The position numbers and the translations under genes are program-made. The notes below the pieces were generated by a model. That model made no database searches. It had not been told where the DNA came from and worked only from the letters and a program-made list of their open reading frames with translations. Positions 22,519 through 36,020 of a DNA stretch of 64,000 nt are shown here, piece by piece (positions within the stretch are counted from its first letter, which is position 1; each line of letters starts with the position of its first letter). Source of the DNA: Rhipidocladum racemiflorum (taxonomy: Eukaryota > Streptophyta > Magnoliopsida > Poales > Poaceae); contig CM070591.1 in NCBI GenBank assembly GCA_036346355.1, positions 32,954,392 through 33,018,391 of the forward strand, read 5' to 3'.

Positions 22519-23133
22519 TTGTGGCGTATGCTGCAGTTGCTTGGAGGTTTTGAGAGACCGCTCTACCGAGGGACCACGATCGTGCAGGCAGGACTGGTCA
22601 TCGGATGGGACGTTAAGATCACGGTGTATGCTCGAGAGAGGATGAAGTTCAGCCGTCCTTTTCACTTCACCGCTAGGAGGTCGACATTTGAGATGGGAAT
22701 CCAGGAGGTGTCACGCCGAGCGATGCAGCAGATTGCTCGTACTTACTCCAGAGAGCTGGAAGGCACAGTATTCCGTCACCACCCACGCCGAGACTGCAGA
22801 GCTCAGCGAAAGCCGATAGGAGATGAGGATGCTACCGTCACCCACTTGGCCAGATTCGTCGTCGCCCAGGAGGAGCTTATCGACGACACAGTCCAGGAGT
22901 TGATGAAGGCTCGCGGGCAGGTTGAGGAAGGGAAAAAGCACCTGGAGAATGCTCATGAGTACGTCGCCCATGCTGCGGGGAGGATCGCAGAGCTGGAGAC
23001 CGCACTGTATGGGCTGGGCCCGGAGCCAGCGTTGGAGTTGGACACCCCAGACCCGGAGGAACCAGCACCTGAGCAGGAGCACCAACCAGCACCACAACAG
23101 AAGCCTGAACCTGAGGATGATGCCGCTTCTTAG
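22519..23133 (+). CDS. orf0, leader gene of element A
   Basis: 204-aa frame between LTR and gag, in a different frame from gag. Residues 1-70 contain a conserved block (GGFERPLYRGTT, GWDVKITVYARERMKFSRPFHF, FEMGIQEVSRRAM). About residues 100-165 look like a helical coiled coil (LARFVVAQEELIDDTVQELMKARGQVEE, AAGRIAELETALYG). The C-terminus is acidic and rich in Pro/Gln/Glu. The same protein is encoded at 607-1 on the minus strand, where homology extends about 20 residues further upstream. In element A that upstream part is closed by a TAG, so the start may be lost and the protein truncated. No catalytic motif is recognised. It resembles the extra 'orf0' reported for RIRE3-type rice elements (from memory). 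Confident as a conserved element gene, unsure of role. Confidence 0.7.
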   Translation: MWRMLQLLGGFERPLYRGTTIVQAGLVIGWDVKITVYARERMKFSRPFHFTARRSTFEMGIQEVSRRAMQQIARTYSRELEGTVFRHHPRRDCRAQRKPIGDEDATVTHLARFVVAQEELIDDTVQELMKARGQVEEGKKHLENAHEYVAHAAGRIAELETALYGLGPEPALELDTPDPEEPAPEQEHQPAPQQKPEPEDDAAS

Positions 23134-23503
23134 ACTACTGCCGTTGTGGGGCATGGCGATTGCTTCGCCCCTATGCCGCCGCACCCGCCGCGAGGAGGTA
23201 GTGGAGGTTTTCTCGATGAGTGAGATTAGGTTTTGCAGTTGAGACTTCTTCTCCGAGTCGCGTTATAGAATAAAGAGTCACCCTTAGAGGCGTTAGACTC
23301 CAGTGTTAGTTGAGTTGGTTTTTCATTGCCTGCTGAGTGTGCAGTATGTGTTGCAAGCCCTTAGGCATTGTAAGCAACCATACCGAGTTATTATTAGGTA
23401 ATAAAGTTGGATTTTGAGTTACACCTTTCGCCCCGCATAAGTTTCCCTATTACTTGTCTATGCTTGTTTCCCCCTTACCTCTAAACCTTGGAGCAATCGA
23501 CAG
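23134..23503 (+). other. Leader between orf0 and gag, non-coding
   Basis: 370 bp with no credible frame; a likely untranslated spacer between orf0 and gag. Confidence 0.5.
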
Positions 23504-24553
23504 ATGGTGAACACCCGCGGAAACCTTGGAGGCAACGGAAGTGGTTCTCACCCAGCTAGGAACCCTAATGATGGAGCACCTGCACCCCAACCAGCACCGC
23601 CAGTCAACATGCAGAACTTTGGAGCTTTCCTTGCTGCACAGACCCAGTTGATGCATGCTATGATGTAGCAGATGCAGCACGTCACTAACCAGGCTGCCGC
23701 TCATCAAGTCAATCAAGGACAGCGTCAGGGTTCAAGGTTGTCAGAGTTCATGAGGACTGATCCACCCACATTCTCTGGGAACGCCAATGCACTGGAAGCG
23801 GATGATTGGCTGAGTTCAATAGAAAGGAAGCTGCACATTACCCAATGTGTAGGAAATGAGAGGGTACTCTACGCCTCTCATCAGTTGGAAGGAATCGTAG
23901 CAGAGTGGTGGGAGAACTTCTGCACCACGCGGGAGAACCCACAGGACATCACATGGGAAGAATTTACTTCTGCTTTTCGCCAGTATCACGTACCAGAAGG
24001 AATAATGGACTTAAAGAAGGAGGAATTCAGGGCACTGAAGCAAGGTAATCAACCAGTGTCTGAGTATCTGAACAAGTTCACACAGCTTGCACGCTATGCA
24101 CCTGAAGATGTAGCGACATATAAGGCCAGACAGTCTCGCTTCATGAAGGGACTGAACTCAGGACTGCAAGTGGGACTGATCACCCACACATTCCCCGACT
24201 TTCAAGAGCTGGTAAACAAAGCACTTATCGTTGAGGACAAGCGCAAGGAGCCGGATGAAAACCGGAAGCATAGGATGCAACAGCAAGGATCACGCCAGGG
24301 AGCGCAGCAATGTCTGAGAGTCGCGCCGAATCAGTTTTTCAGATTCCAGCCGCAGAATGCAGCAAGAACACCGTCGCCAGCACCAAGACCTATCAACCAG
24401 AATTACCAGACACCAGCTCCAGCCAGGAACGCCGCTACAGGCAGCCAGCAGGGCATGGTGAGGCGTTGCTACACATGCAATGAGCTAGGACACTTCTCCA
24501 ACAATTGCCCCAAGAAGACAGCAGGAGTGACCCCAGTTCGCTTCAACTTGTGA
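23504..24553 (+). pseudogene. gag: Chromovirus gag with nonsense codon
   Basis: Frame starts MVNTRGNLGGNGSGSHPARN at 23504. A capsid region follows (TDPPTFSGNANALEADDWLSSIERKL, WWENFCTTRENPQDITWEEF, EYLNKFTQLARYAPEDV), then a Gln/Pro-rich basic stretch and one CCHC knuckle (CYTCNELGHFSNNC, first Cys encoded at 24467). TAG at 23666-23668 and TGA at 24551-24553 interrupt it; both look like CAG-to-TAG and CGA-to-TGA changes. The second one sits between gag and protease in the same frame, so gag and pol were originally one polyprotein. Length and order fit plant chromovirus gag. Confidence 0.85.
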
Positions 24554-27301
24554 TCCACACCAGCTAGGACCCCCACACCAGGAGCAAACCACGGGACAAC
24601 ACATCTAGGAGCCGCGCCCCATACCGTGGTGAGAGGCAGAGTCAATCATGTGACCGCAGATGCACTTCAGAATGCCACGGACGTCATACTGGGTAAGATA
24701 CTTGTCAACTTCAAGCACTGCTTGATTTTGTTTGACTCTGGAGCTTCGCATTCGTTTGTTTCCCGAGATTTTATTTCTAAGAATGATTTGGAGATTGTGA
24801 ATCTTAAATGCCTGCTTCTAGTTCAAACCCCTGGGTCAGAACTCTGACCTCAAGTAGGATGTTCTGGGGTCAGAGTGCTAATAGATGGGGTAGAATTCTT
24901 AGCGAACCTTATTATATTGGGAACCCAGACCCTAGATGTTATTTTGGGAATGGACTGGTTATCCATGCACAAGGCCGTATTGGACTGTGGACGAAGAGTC
25001 ATATCAGTTGAGAGCCCGTGTGGGAGAAAAGTGGAATTTCAAGCGACTGCCGTACGAGATGGACAGTTGATGGTCAACAGCATAGAGGCAGTCGGCATAG
25101 AAGATGTTCCAGTGGTAAATGAGTATATAGATGTTTTTCCTGAAGATCTGCTAGGTATGCCACCAGACAGAGACATAGAGTTTGTGATCGAGCTAGTACC
25201 CGACGCAGCACCGATAGCAAAGAGACCTTATCGGATGTCAACCGAAGAATTGGTAGAGATGAAGAAACAGCTTGAAGAATTGATGGAGAAAGGATTCATC
25301 GGACCGAGTTCATCGCCATGGGGAGCGCCAGTTTTGTTTGTCAAAAAGAAGGATGGAAGTTTCAGGATGTGCATTGACTACCGCGCACTCAATGAAGTCA
25401 CTGTGAAGAATAAGTACCCGCTACCCAGGATCGATGATCTGTTTGACCAGTTGAGAGGAGCCGGAGTTTTCTCCAAGATTGATCTGAGGTCTTGATATCA
25501 CCAGTTGAAGATCCGATCAGAAGATATTTCGAAGACCGCATTCTCGTCAAGATACGGACATTACGAGTTTACAGTTATGTCCTTTGGTCTAACAAATGCG
25601 CCAGCTTATTTCATGAATATGATGAATAAGGTGTTCATGGAGTATTTGGACAAGTTCGTTGTTGTGTTCATAGATGATATCTTAGTCTACTCCAAGACGA
25701 GGGATGAACATGCAGAACACTTGAGGCTAGTTTTGGAGAAGTTGAGAGAACAACAGCTTTTCGCCAAATTCAGCAAGTGTGATTTCTGGAAGGACAAGGT
25801 GGAATTTCTTGGACATGTGATGACCGCAGAAGGAGTCGCTGTTGATCCAAGAAAAGTTGAAGCCATGTTACATTGGGAACCGCCGAAGACAGTAACCCAG
25901 ATTCGGAGTTTCCTTGGGATGGCTGGTTACTACCGCCGTTTTATTGAAGGCTTTTCGACAATTACGAGACCTCTTACGCAATTGTTGAAGAAAGAAAAGA
26001 AGTTTAAATGGATGCTAGAATGTGAGAAAGGTTTCCAGGAGCTGAAAAAGCGATTGGCATCAGCGCCGGTGTTAGTCCTACCGGATGTTACTTAGAACTT
26101 TCATATATATTGTGATGCATCGCGCCAGGGGCTTGGATGCGTGCTGATGCAAAACCGCAAGGTTGTTGCATATGCGTCAAGGCAGCTGAGGCCGCATGAA
26201 GAGAATTACCCGACGCATGACCTAGAGTTAGCAGCTGTAGTGCACGCCTTGAAGTTGTGGCGACACTACCTGATTGGGAATAGATGCGAAGTGTATACGG
26301 ACCATAAGAGTCTTAAATACATCTTCACTCAATCAGATCGAAATATGAGGCAGAGGAGATGGCTTAAGTTGATCAAGGACTACAATGTCGGAATCCACTA
26401 CCATCCCGGAAAGGCCAACGTGGTGGCCGATGCCTTGAGTCAGAAAAGCCATACTGTGAATATGTTGATAGCCACGAGTTCAAAGGAGTTATGTAGGGAA
26501 TTTCAGAGGATGCAGATCGAAGTGATACCGGAAGGATTCTTGGCCGCATTGGAGGTGAAACCAACCTTGGAATACCAGATCCGAGATGGACAGAAGGATG
26601 ATGACAATATCCGCAGAATTAAGTCCAAGATGGATGAAAGCAAGGCTAAAGATTTCAGACTGGATGAGCAAGACACGTTGTGGATTAAGGACCGCATCTG
26701 TGTGCCGAACAAGAAGGAGCTGAAGCAGTTGATTCAGGAAGAAGCTCATGATTCCAAGTATTCAATTCATCCTGGAAGTGCCAAGATGTATCAAGACCTG
26801 AAGGAAAGATTCTGGTGGCCGAGTATGAAACGTGAAGTTGCCGAACATGTTGCGTTGTGTGATGTGTGCCAAAGAGTTAAAGCCATGCATCAAAGGCCAG
26901 CAGGGTTGCTGCAGCCGTTAAAAATTCCTGAGTGGAAGTGGGAAGAAATCGGAATGGACTTCATTACCGGTTTGCCGAAGACTCAAGGAGGATATGACTC
27001 CATATGGGTTATAGTGGACCGCTTGACTAAAGTCACCCATTTTATCCCTGTAGAGACCACTTACTCAGGGGATAAACTAGCAGAGTTGTACATGAATAGG
27101 ATCGTCTGTTTGCACGGAGTGCCGAAGAAGATTGTGTCAGATAGAGGTACCCAATTTACCTCAAGGTTTTGGAATAAGTTGCATGAAGCCATGGGGACCC
27201 GTTTAAACTTCAGTACTGCATATCACCCGCAGACGGATGGGCAAACTGAAAGAGTTAATAAGATTTTGGAGGATATGCTGAGAGCTTATGCATTAGCTTA
27301 T
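24554..27301 (+). pseudogene. pol: Chromovirus pol: protease, RT, RNase H, integrase N-terminal part
   Basis: In frame with gag. Protease motif LFDSGASHSF (Asp codon 24734-24736), later ILGMDWL. RT: PYRMSTEELVEMKKQL, WGAPVLFVKKKDGSFRMCIDYRALN and the catalytic FIDDILVYSK (Asp-Asp codons 25673-25678). RNase H: YCDASRQGLGCVL and THDLELAAVVHALK. Integrase: H/H (HDSKYSIH) and CDVC zinc-binding part, then the first two acidic residues (GMDFITGLP, VSDRGTQF) and TDGQTERVNKILEDML. TGA at 24845 and 25493 and TAG at 26093 break it, without any frameshift. The frame is cut at 27301 by the A2 LTR, four to five codons after the integrase motif with Glu, and continues at 50449. Confidence 0.88.
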
Positions 27302-27872
27302 TGTCGGGACCCGAATATGCAAATCCGGACCCTTTGTGTATTCTGTACTAGTCCAGGATCACGCTAGTACACACAGTCATAACAGGAATGAAGTACCACA
27401 ATCATACACAGCGGAATTAATAAGAAAGTACTTCAAACATTAAATAAACTGGATACAAGACCTTAAGGCCAACTTACAAATAGTGTGCCACGCAGGCCTT
27501 ACAATAACCAAAAGTAAATAATCAGCAGTGGAATGAAGAACGTCGGTGACTCCCATCAATATGCCATAGGCAACTGACAAGGTTCAACTCCTAGATAATT
27601 GCCTCCTCGTGGAACTTCGCCTCCTTCGAAGTTGTAGTCTTCTCCTCAATTGATGATGGTGTTGAAAGCAAGGGTGAGTATACAATATACTCAGCAAGTC
27701 ATGCACAGAGGTGCAATCCTATTACTATATGCATGGCTTCTTCCAAAGGAATGGCTTAAGTGGTTGTTTTGCATCAAACATCACTTTGCTTTGATTAAAT
27801 AATCTTAATAGATTCAAAAAGCGGTAAAACCATATTATACAATAAGTTATCAATATCTTTTCCAAACAGTTT

Positions 27873-30062
27873 TGTAACACCCCGGCAATTAATATGCCTG
27901 AATGCTACCAAACATAAGCTAAACAACATCTAAATACCACAATTAAACATAAATTCCAGCAAAGGCGCACATGCTAAAAACCGAGATTTCGGCAGCATCT
28001 CCTTTGTTTTAAAATGAATTGAAGCAACAATAATAGTAACATGTCAATATAGCATAATGAACGATAGCAATGACATGATCAAATGGAAGAACAACCACCA
28101 TACCACTAAGGATATAAATTCTATCCATCACATGACAAGTAAGGACTAATCAATTACTCATAACGACCAACGAATCAACCATAGTTTAGTTCAATGAATT
28201 AACCATAACCATAAGGGAAAGAACATGTCATTCTTTATATGTGTGATGCTACGTGATGACGTGTGACTAACTCCCTTTCCCGCATGACGGATTCATGGTA
28301 CCTAAAAGAAAACAACATAAACACAAGCGTGAGTTCATCACTCAGCAAGTATATTACAATGGTACAAACATAAACAATTACATAGCAACAATATCTCACA
28401 CCATCTCATTCATGGTCACATATTATCATCATCATCATCAATATGTATGAAGTGCAATGCGATGCTCATGTCTCCTTGGAAACTCATACCGGTATGGTTG
28501 AGTACACACCCGTCGGTGTGCACCCTCTCCCCCCTTCCATCCCGAAGATGGAGGGTGCCTACTCCTCGCTTCCGTTCATCGCGGTGAATGGAATCACGAT
28601 GTAGGACTTACTCATTGGCTCTCCGGAATAGCCATAACTTTCTCACCGACCTTCCCCGGATTAGTTATGACTTTCTCACCGCCCGGGCCATGTATCATGC
28701 CATGTCATGTATGCAAGTATGCCAACATCATATTTAACTTGTTCATTAACACATGGCATCATCACATAATAAACATACTCATCCTATCAATGGAAAATAT
28801 TAAAGCATGGCATGTGAACATATCATATATTCAAACTTCAATCTCAATCAATCAAACAATCTACAATCGCTATCCATTACAATACACTTGCCTCAACCAC
28901 GGGCAACGGATTGGCGGGAAGTAGAAGGCACTCCCGGGGTCACACCACTTGCACATAGGTACCACACACTCACAATCATGTCCACAAAATAGTACGCAAA
29001 CCCTCATCTATCCCGACATTGCCAACTACTCGCAATAACCAAAAACAGAGGTTCTGTCCCATCGGGAGAGTAGCCTTCCAAAAGGCATAACTCGGGTTCT
29101 AAAACTCCAAATCAATTAAACAAGTACATCCTCGCATAGCTTAGGAAATTTCCCAACTTTTTCTAGGTATAGGGAAAGACTGATTCGGACTCTAAAGTTG
29201 TTTAATCTACAAAAACCGTGATCTGTTCCAATCACGTCACAGATTTTAATACGCCCGGTAAAACGATCATAACTTTCAAACGGCTGGGCGGAATTTAAAC
29301 TTCTTTATACCCACTGAAATATATTGAAATTATCTACAACTTCTTCAACATCCGTACGGCCAGATTCGGAATCTAAATTGGCGAAAAACCGAACCCTAGG
29401 TCGACTGCTCATGCTGTCCCAAAACAGAAACGTGTAACATCTAGATCTAATCAAAACTACTCAAGTCCAGCACCACTAATTGATCTAAAAACTTGATAAA
29501 CGCCCTTAGAACAGTACCTAGATCAATCCCAAGGATTCCCATGGTCATACCTTTGCCCAACGCACGAAATCTGAATGGATCTCCTCCCGGTTCGCTCCTC
29601 GCTCCTCGCTCCAATGGATGGATCCTCGAGGTGCAGGGGGTGGGGAGGCCACCCTAGGGCAGCAAGGGGGTGGAGGAGAGGTGGTGGAGAGGTGGAGAGC
29701 AAAGGCAAGGGAGGTGGGGGCGCACGGCACAAGTGGGGAGGGAGAGGAGGTGGCGGCTAGGGCACTTGAGGAGGTGGGGAGCGCACAAGCCAAGGTGGGG
29801 CGCCCAAAGGGCAGGGAGAGCCCCTATTTACCAGCCCAAGCCCCTCTCCTAGTCCTAAATGGACTCAAACTCCATCCCACCAAAGCCCACGATCCCTTTT
29901 TTTAGGCCCAAACTCCCCCGGAAAGGCCCAAAACCCCGGAAATGGCCCGGAAACGTTATTAACCTACATAACAAATGGTTTTAACCTCCAATACCATATT
30001 TCATAAATTTTTTGACCTTATTTTCACATTAAAATAATCTCACACCATTCCGTAGTGTCACA
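27873..30062 (-). repeat. Solo family B LTR inside the A2 LTR
   Basis: From TGTAACACCCCGGCAATT to CCGTAGTGTCACA, 2190 bp, flanked by AGTTT (27868-27872 and 30063-30067). All B blocks are present in order. ORFs within (28667-28924, 29523-29793) are shadows. Confidence 0.93.
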
Positions 30063-30398
30063 AGTTTGGTACAAAGCCCTAAATCACTTTAGCAATTATC
30101 TCTGGCATACAGCCACCCATTCCACATTTTTATTTTGGAAAATCTAACCCTTGACTGTAATCCCCGAGAATTGTCCAGTACCGTGGACTCGGCTATTCGA
30201 ATAGTTTTGACACACTCTGCAGAGGTTATGCACTTTACCCACAAGATACAGTCAAACACCACAAAAGCGAATGAGTGTAACAAAGCCTTTCGGAAACTTC
30301 TACCTTAACAAGTGGACCTTCCCGGTTGCCATACACTATCCCTTCTCTCAGCAGAGACGAAGTATAGGACCGACATACCGTTGGATGGGTACCTAGCC

Positions 30399-32560
30399 TG
30401 TAACACCCCGGCATCTACCATGCCTGAATGCTACCAAACATAGGCTAAACAACATCTAAATACCATAAACTAAGATAAATTACAGCAAAGGAGTAAATGC
30501 TAAAACCGAAAATTTCGGCATCATCTCTTTTGTTTTTCCATGAATTGAAGCAACAACAATATGATCACAGGATATAGTATAAAGAATGACATCTAAATCA
30601 TCAATAACAAGGGGTCTAGCAGCAGTATAAGCCTAGAATAAAGATTCCAACCATCTCATGAGCCAAACGAAGTAAATGAGGAAACCAAACACACAAATTA
30701 ACAATTTCACCAAGTTGCATGGCACTACTCTTATTATCATGACCAAGATGAATAAATTGTCTATAAGTGTGGAGCTACGTGTAGATGTGTAGCTAATGCC
30801 CTTCCCCGCATGCCGGTTTCATGGTACCTAAAACAACAAGAAAGCACAAGCGTGAGTTCAACACTCAGCAAGTATATTGCAATGGTACAACAGAACAATT
30901 ACATGGCTACAACAACTCACATCATGTCTATCATCTCATTCATGATCACATATCATTATCATCATCATCATGTATGCAATGCGATGCGATGCACATGTCT
31001 CCTGGAAACTCATACCGGTATGGTTAAGTACACACCCGTCGGTGTGCACCCTCTCCCCCCTTCCATCCCGAAGATGGAGGGTGCCTACTCCTCGCTTCCA
31101 TACACCGCGGTGGATGGAATCACGATGTAGGACTTACTCATTGGCTCTCCGGAATAGTCATAACTTTCTCTCCGACCTTCCCCGGACTAGTTATGACTTT
31201 CTCACCGCCCGGGCCATGTATCATGCCGTGTATGCAAACATGCCAACATCATAAATAACTTGTACATTAACACATGGCATCATAACATAATAAGCATATT
31301 CATCATTTCAATGGCAAACATTAAAGCACGGCATGTGAACATATCATATATTCAATTTCAATCTCAACCAATCGAGCAAACTACAACTCGCTACCCATTC
31401 CAATACACTTGCCTAAACCACGGGCGACGGATTGGCGAGAAGTAGAGGGCACCCCCGGGGTCACACCAGCTGCACATAGGCACCACACACTCAAAATCAT
31501 GCCCACAAAACAATACACAAACACTCTTCTATCCCGACTTCGCAAACTACTCGCACAATCCAAAAATAGAGGTTCTGTCGCGCCGAGACAGCAGACTTGC
31601 AACGAGCATAACTCGGGTTCTAAGACCCCGAATCGATTAAACGAGTACATCCTCGCATAGCTTAGGAACTTTCCTAACTTTTTCTAAGTATATGGAAAGA
31701 CTGATTCAGAATCTAAAGTGGGTTAATCTACAGAATACCGTGATCTGTTCCAATCACATCACAGTTTTTAATACGTTCAGTAAAACAAGCATGCATAACT
31801 TTCAAACGGCTAGGCGGAATTGGACGTTCTTTATACCCACTGAAAGGTATTGAAGTTACCTACAACTTCTTCAACAGGCGGATGACCAAATTCTGAATCT
31901 AAATTGGCGAAAACCCAAACCCTAGGTCGACTGCTCATGCTGCCCGAAACAGAGAACGTGGCAAACTCTAGATTTTACCTAATCTACCCAATTACAGCAC
32001 CACCAATTGATCTAAAAACATGATATTAACCCTTAGAACAGATCCTAGACCAACCCCAAGGATCCCCGTGGCCATACCTTCGCCCGACGAATGAAAACCC
32101 AACGGATCTTCTCCCGGTTCGCGCAATCTCCTTCCTCGCGCCGATTCCACCGGATCTCCTCGTCGCGGAGCCTCCCAACGGTGAGGACAGCAGGGTCGAG
32201 AGGTGGGGATCTCCCCTAGGGCAGAAAGGGGGTGGAGAGGAGAGGGGAGAGGTGGAGGCGCATGGGGGAGAGGTGGAGGCGGCTAGGGTTGAGGGGGCGC
32301 ATGTGGGCAGGGGGAGGACGCCCCCAAGGCAGGATAACCTGCCTCCCCCTCCCTCAAGGGCCCAAAAATCCTCCCACCAAGGCCCATGACACGTCCCCCT
32401 TGGGCCTGAACTCCCCCGGAGGGGCCCAAACTCCCGAAAATCGCCCGGAAACGCGAATAAACCTCATACCGTATGGTTTCAACCTCCAATTCCACATTCC
32501 ATAATGTTTTTGCCCTCAACATTCACATTTTATAAGGTTACGACACTCCGTGGTGTCACA
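30399..32560 (-). repeat. B2 3' LTR
   Basis: 2162 bp, from TGTAACACCCCGGCATC to CCGTGGTGTCACA. Very similar to the 5' copy at 45853 apart from two deletions in that copy. Contains the duplicated CATAACTTTCTC.CCGAC motif near 31150-31210. Confidence 0.93.
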
Positions 32561-35500
32561 TTCTCCCCCCTTCAACAGGATTCGACCTCGAATCGAAGAC
32601 ATGCCACTATGCCAAACCAACAACACACAGAGATCTAATCTTCACGGTTCAAACCTGAAGAAAAGAGCTTTGGGTAAAGCTCGCCCCCGCGAGACTTCAA
32701 CTCCCAGGTCGCTTCTCTAAATAAAACCATTGGAATTTACACTGATCGAGACTCGATGACAGGACGCCTAGGTTCGAAGACCAACGGCTCTAATGATAAC
32801 TTGCAATCAAAACTTGCGAGAACTTTACTCAACATTGAAACACAAAGTACTCACACATGGTCTCAGCACGACCCCAAGTGATAAGATAAATCCTCAAATA
32901 GCCCACAAAAGAAAACGGTCGCATACTCCTCGTTCTATGCATTCCTCGGCACTGAGGTGCCCGATCCCTTTAACTAATGCTACTCTCCAGAAGAACACGG
33001 TACCAGCCTCTAGAACCCTCTTCATCTCCCACGCACAAACATGTTTTCACACCTCAACCTCTCTACTGTGGTTCGCCATATTCAAGTCGACGACGAACCA
33101 GGTGAGACGTATGCTCCAAGACCACCAACTATTTGAACAAACGAGGTTAAGACCTTGCAAATGATTGATCTTTTACAAAAGACCAATACCCAACACTACC
33201 ACCGAAAGGAAAAACCTACTTTACAATCATGGTCCTTAAACCCGCAAGAAACAGTAACAACCAAACAAAATCGCTACGGTTGACACAACCTCGCTCAACC
33301 TCAGCGACAGAAAGATCCCATACACTCTGAAAAGGAAAGCAATTACTAGCAACATCTAGTAGCTCAGGTCATTAACAACCCGCACTAGATTCCTCTTTCT
33401 AAGAAGGCCTCGCCCTTACAATCTTCCACTCAAAGGACCAAAACAAGAGCAAAATCCTTGAGTGAGCTCAACTTCGAACCATGAACCCCATTGATCCACA
33501 TACAACAACTCGAATCCCCAAAGTGCTAAAAGCCACTTTAGAAAGAATTCAGCAACAACCAAAGAGTACTCATTTTAATTTCCTATGCCAAGACGCAAAG
33601 GAAACGCAAATCTCCTACACCACAACCAACATACCAGAAATTCTTCATTGTTTCTTTTCCATACTAAAGGAAATGGACACCTCGATTCATGGCATGAATG
33701 CAAACTTTTTCAAGAGCACTCCGGATTAGTCATATATCCATATATGACTTTCTCACCGTCCTGGATCATTGACTCCTTTATGATTAATTATGCATAAACA
33801 ATGTCTCGTTTTCCTTTTCACCATTCATTCATCATGTAACAACGGTACCGAATAGTTATTCACCAAATGACTTCTTCCTCGGTATCAAATAATGGAAACA
33901 CAATTAATATCGAAGGTTGCGAAAATTCATATAGACTATGACGGCAGCATAGTTGACAGTAAAACACCACGTCGCATCACATCCCACATCAATTGAAAAC
34001 TGAACTTGCAAAACATTGCATTTCATCCAAATTCAACATTTTGGAAGAGAACATCAAAATTTCAAGTCGAGCATCTGCTCCCACAACCGTCACAAATTTT
34101 TCTCAAGGAGAGGGAAACTCATTTTCAAAAGGGAACACCTCACTAACAAAATCACTTTATAAAACATTCATAAAATCCACCTTTTTGAAGAACTCGCAAA
34201 CATCACACACATTATGCAAATAAATCCATCTCCAGTCAAAAAGAGTTACAAATTAAATCTCAAGAGTTTCCAACACAACCCACTATGTCCATCTGCTTCC
34301 GTTAAAATTTATTCCAAAGATAATTCAGGGTGAATGCGAAGGAGCGCGATCCACTCAAAAACTTTTGGGTGTAAATCCATACTCATAACACAAATTAAAC
34401 AAAATAGCCAAAACCAAAGATTGGCACCAATAGCTACGGGTTTTAGGGAAACTCAGAAACACAACACAAGGAATACCTTGACCGAAGTCATTCAACCAAA
34501 ATGGCAAACAACCACACCAGTTCAAAAGGTTTTAAACACCAGCTCAGCATGAAGCCCACCATAACTTGTATTCCACTACACTTACCATTTAAGCATTCAA
34601 TAATTACTATTTACTCATCAAGAGAGTCCAACCGGATTTAACAAGATATACATAACAATTTATTTCTCTAGTTACCATTCCCAACACTTTTAATTAAGGT
34701 TTAAGATGCTTATCACAAAGGCACCCAATCAAGACTACATTGACATGACCCCCATGGATCACCAAATCATATAACAACGTATTCTATATTTCAAACATAG
34801 TACTTCAACAGCTACTTGAGCATGGTCAACCTATCAATTTTATACTATCCATATGTCAAAATCTTGACAATTGAAACTTGTTCAATCAATAAAATGACTT
34901 CAACAAATAAGTAATATCTCTACAAGATAAAATTCATAAATAGGATTCTAAGATATGCGTTCATTAAGGTTAAAATCTTGCATCATGATTATTAACCATT
35001 GTTCATCCCATCACAACATGTACTGGACATAATACCACAGTTTTACACTTTCCTTCTATTGGATCAATGGTTTCCAACAATTAACAACACTACCAAGGCA
35101 TCAATATCAATTCTTTGCATAATCATCAATCAACAACATTGCTTTTAGCTACCTTACACATAGGTTGCAACAAAATTGTCACTACACAACATACTCCAAC
35201 TATTAAATTAGATTTAATAAGTTAGATCAACACAATGTTCTTAAAACAACAACCAGACCTATGTTTTTTCCCAATTGACATCGGTACTAGCATTAACACT
35301 GCCCTTAACAATAAGTCTTATGTCTTCTCAATTGATATCAATACTAGCATTGTAGAGACACAACTGCATACTTCCAAATATACTAGTAATTTGCAACAAC
35401 ATAAATAACAACTCTAATCAACTTGCAAATTAAAGCCACTAGTCAACATGGTTAAATTTGTCTATTAACCCGTTAGATTAGACCATCTTTAAACAACCGG

Positions 35501-36020
35501 CAAGGTTTCTTTAACAGTATCATTAATTTACATCATCTTAATGTTCTAACTATGCATCAAGGTTTAAACTTTTAACATTAACGAGTATCATAAGCACTTT
35601 TAAAGCAAGGCAACAGATTCTAAGCATGTACATTAACCCATTTAATCACTCTCGCTAAAGAGTAAACTACAATACTAGTAGTCTATTTATTGTCCAGCTA
35701 GAGATGATAATCACATTGAATTGATTCAACTCAAAATTTAACTTAGCAACACATCATTCCATAAACCACATTGTTACCTGCTACATAGCACGGACATAAA
35801 CTTTTCTAAACACCTTCATGGGCTCGAACTCTTGACAAACATGATGCAACTCAACTTTTAAAGATAACCACAACTCAAGAACCAGAACGAACACCGATAT
35901 AAAATTTCTCCTTTCCAGGCAAGGAAGAAAAACAAAACTCCAACAGAAATGCAGGAGAGCTCAACTCTCAAATTCCCAAATTTGCCCACAAAACTCTTCA
36001 AGAAATCTCAAGATCTATAC
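32561..36020 (-). other. B2 internal region, non-coding, first block
   Basis: Purine tract next to the 3' LTR (reverse complement of TTCTCCCCCCTTCAACAGGA at 32561), then about 3.4 kb of AT-rich DNA. Open frames (32793-33164, 33481-33729, 33993-34223) carry no known domain. At 33719-33790 a stretch resembles a B LTR segment (CCGGATTAGTCATA, ATGACTTTCTCACCGTCCTGG). Element B enters after TATAC (36016-36020). Confidence 0.75.

Noticed and set aside
32793..33164. 123-aa frame in the B2 interior as a candidate accessory gene
   Set aside because: Lies antisense to the element, has no domain, and AT-rich composition matches the surrounding non-coding DNA.
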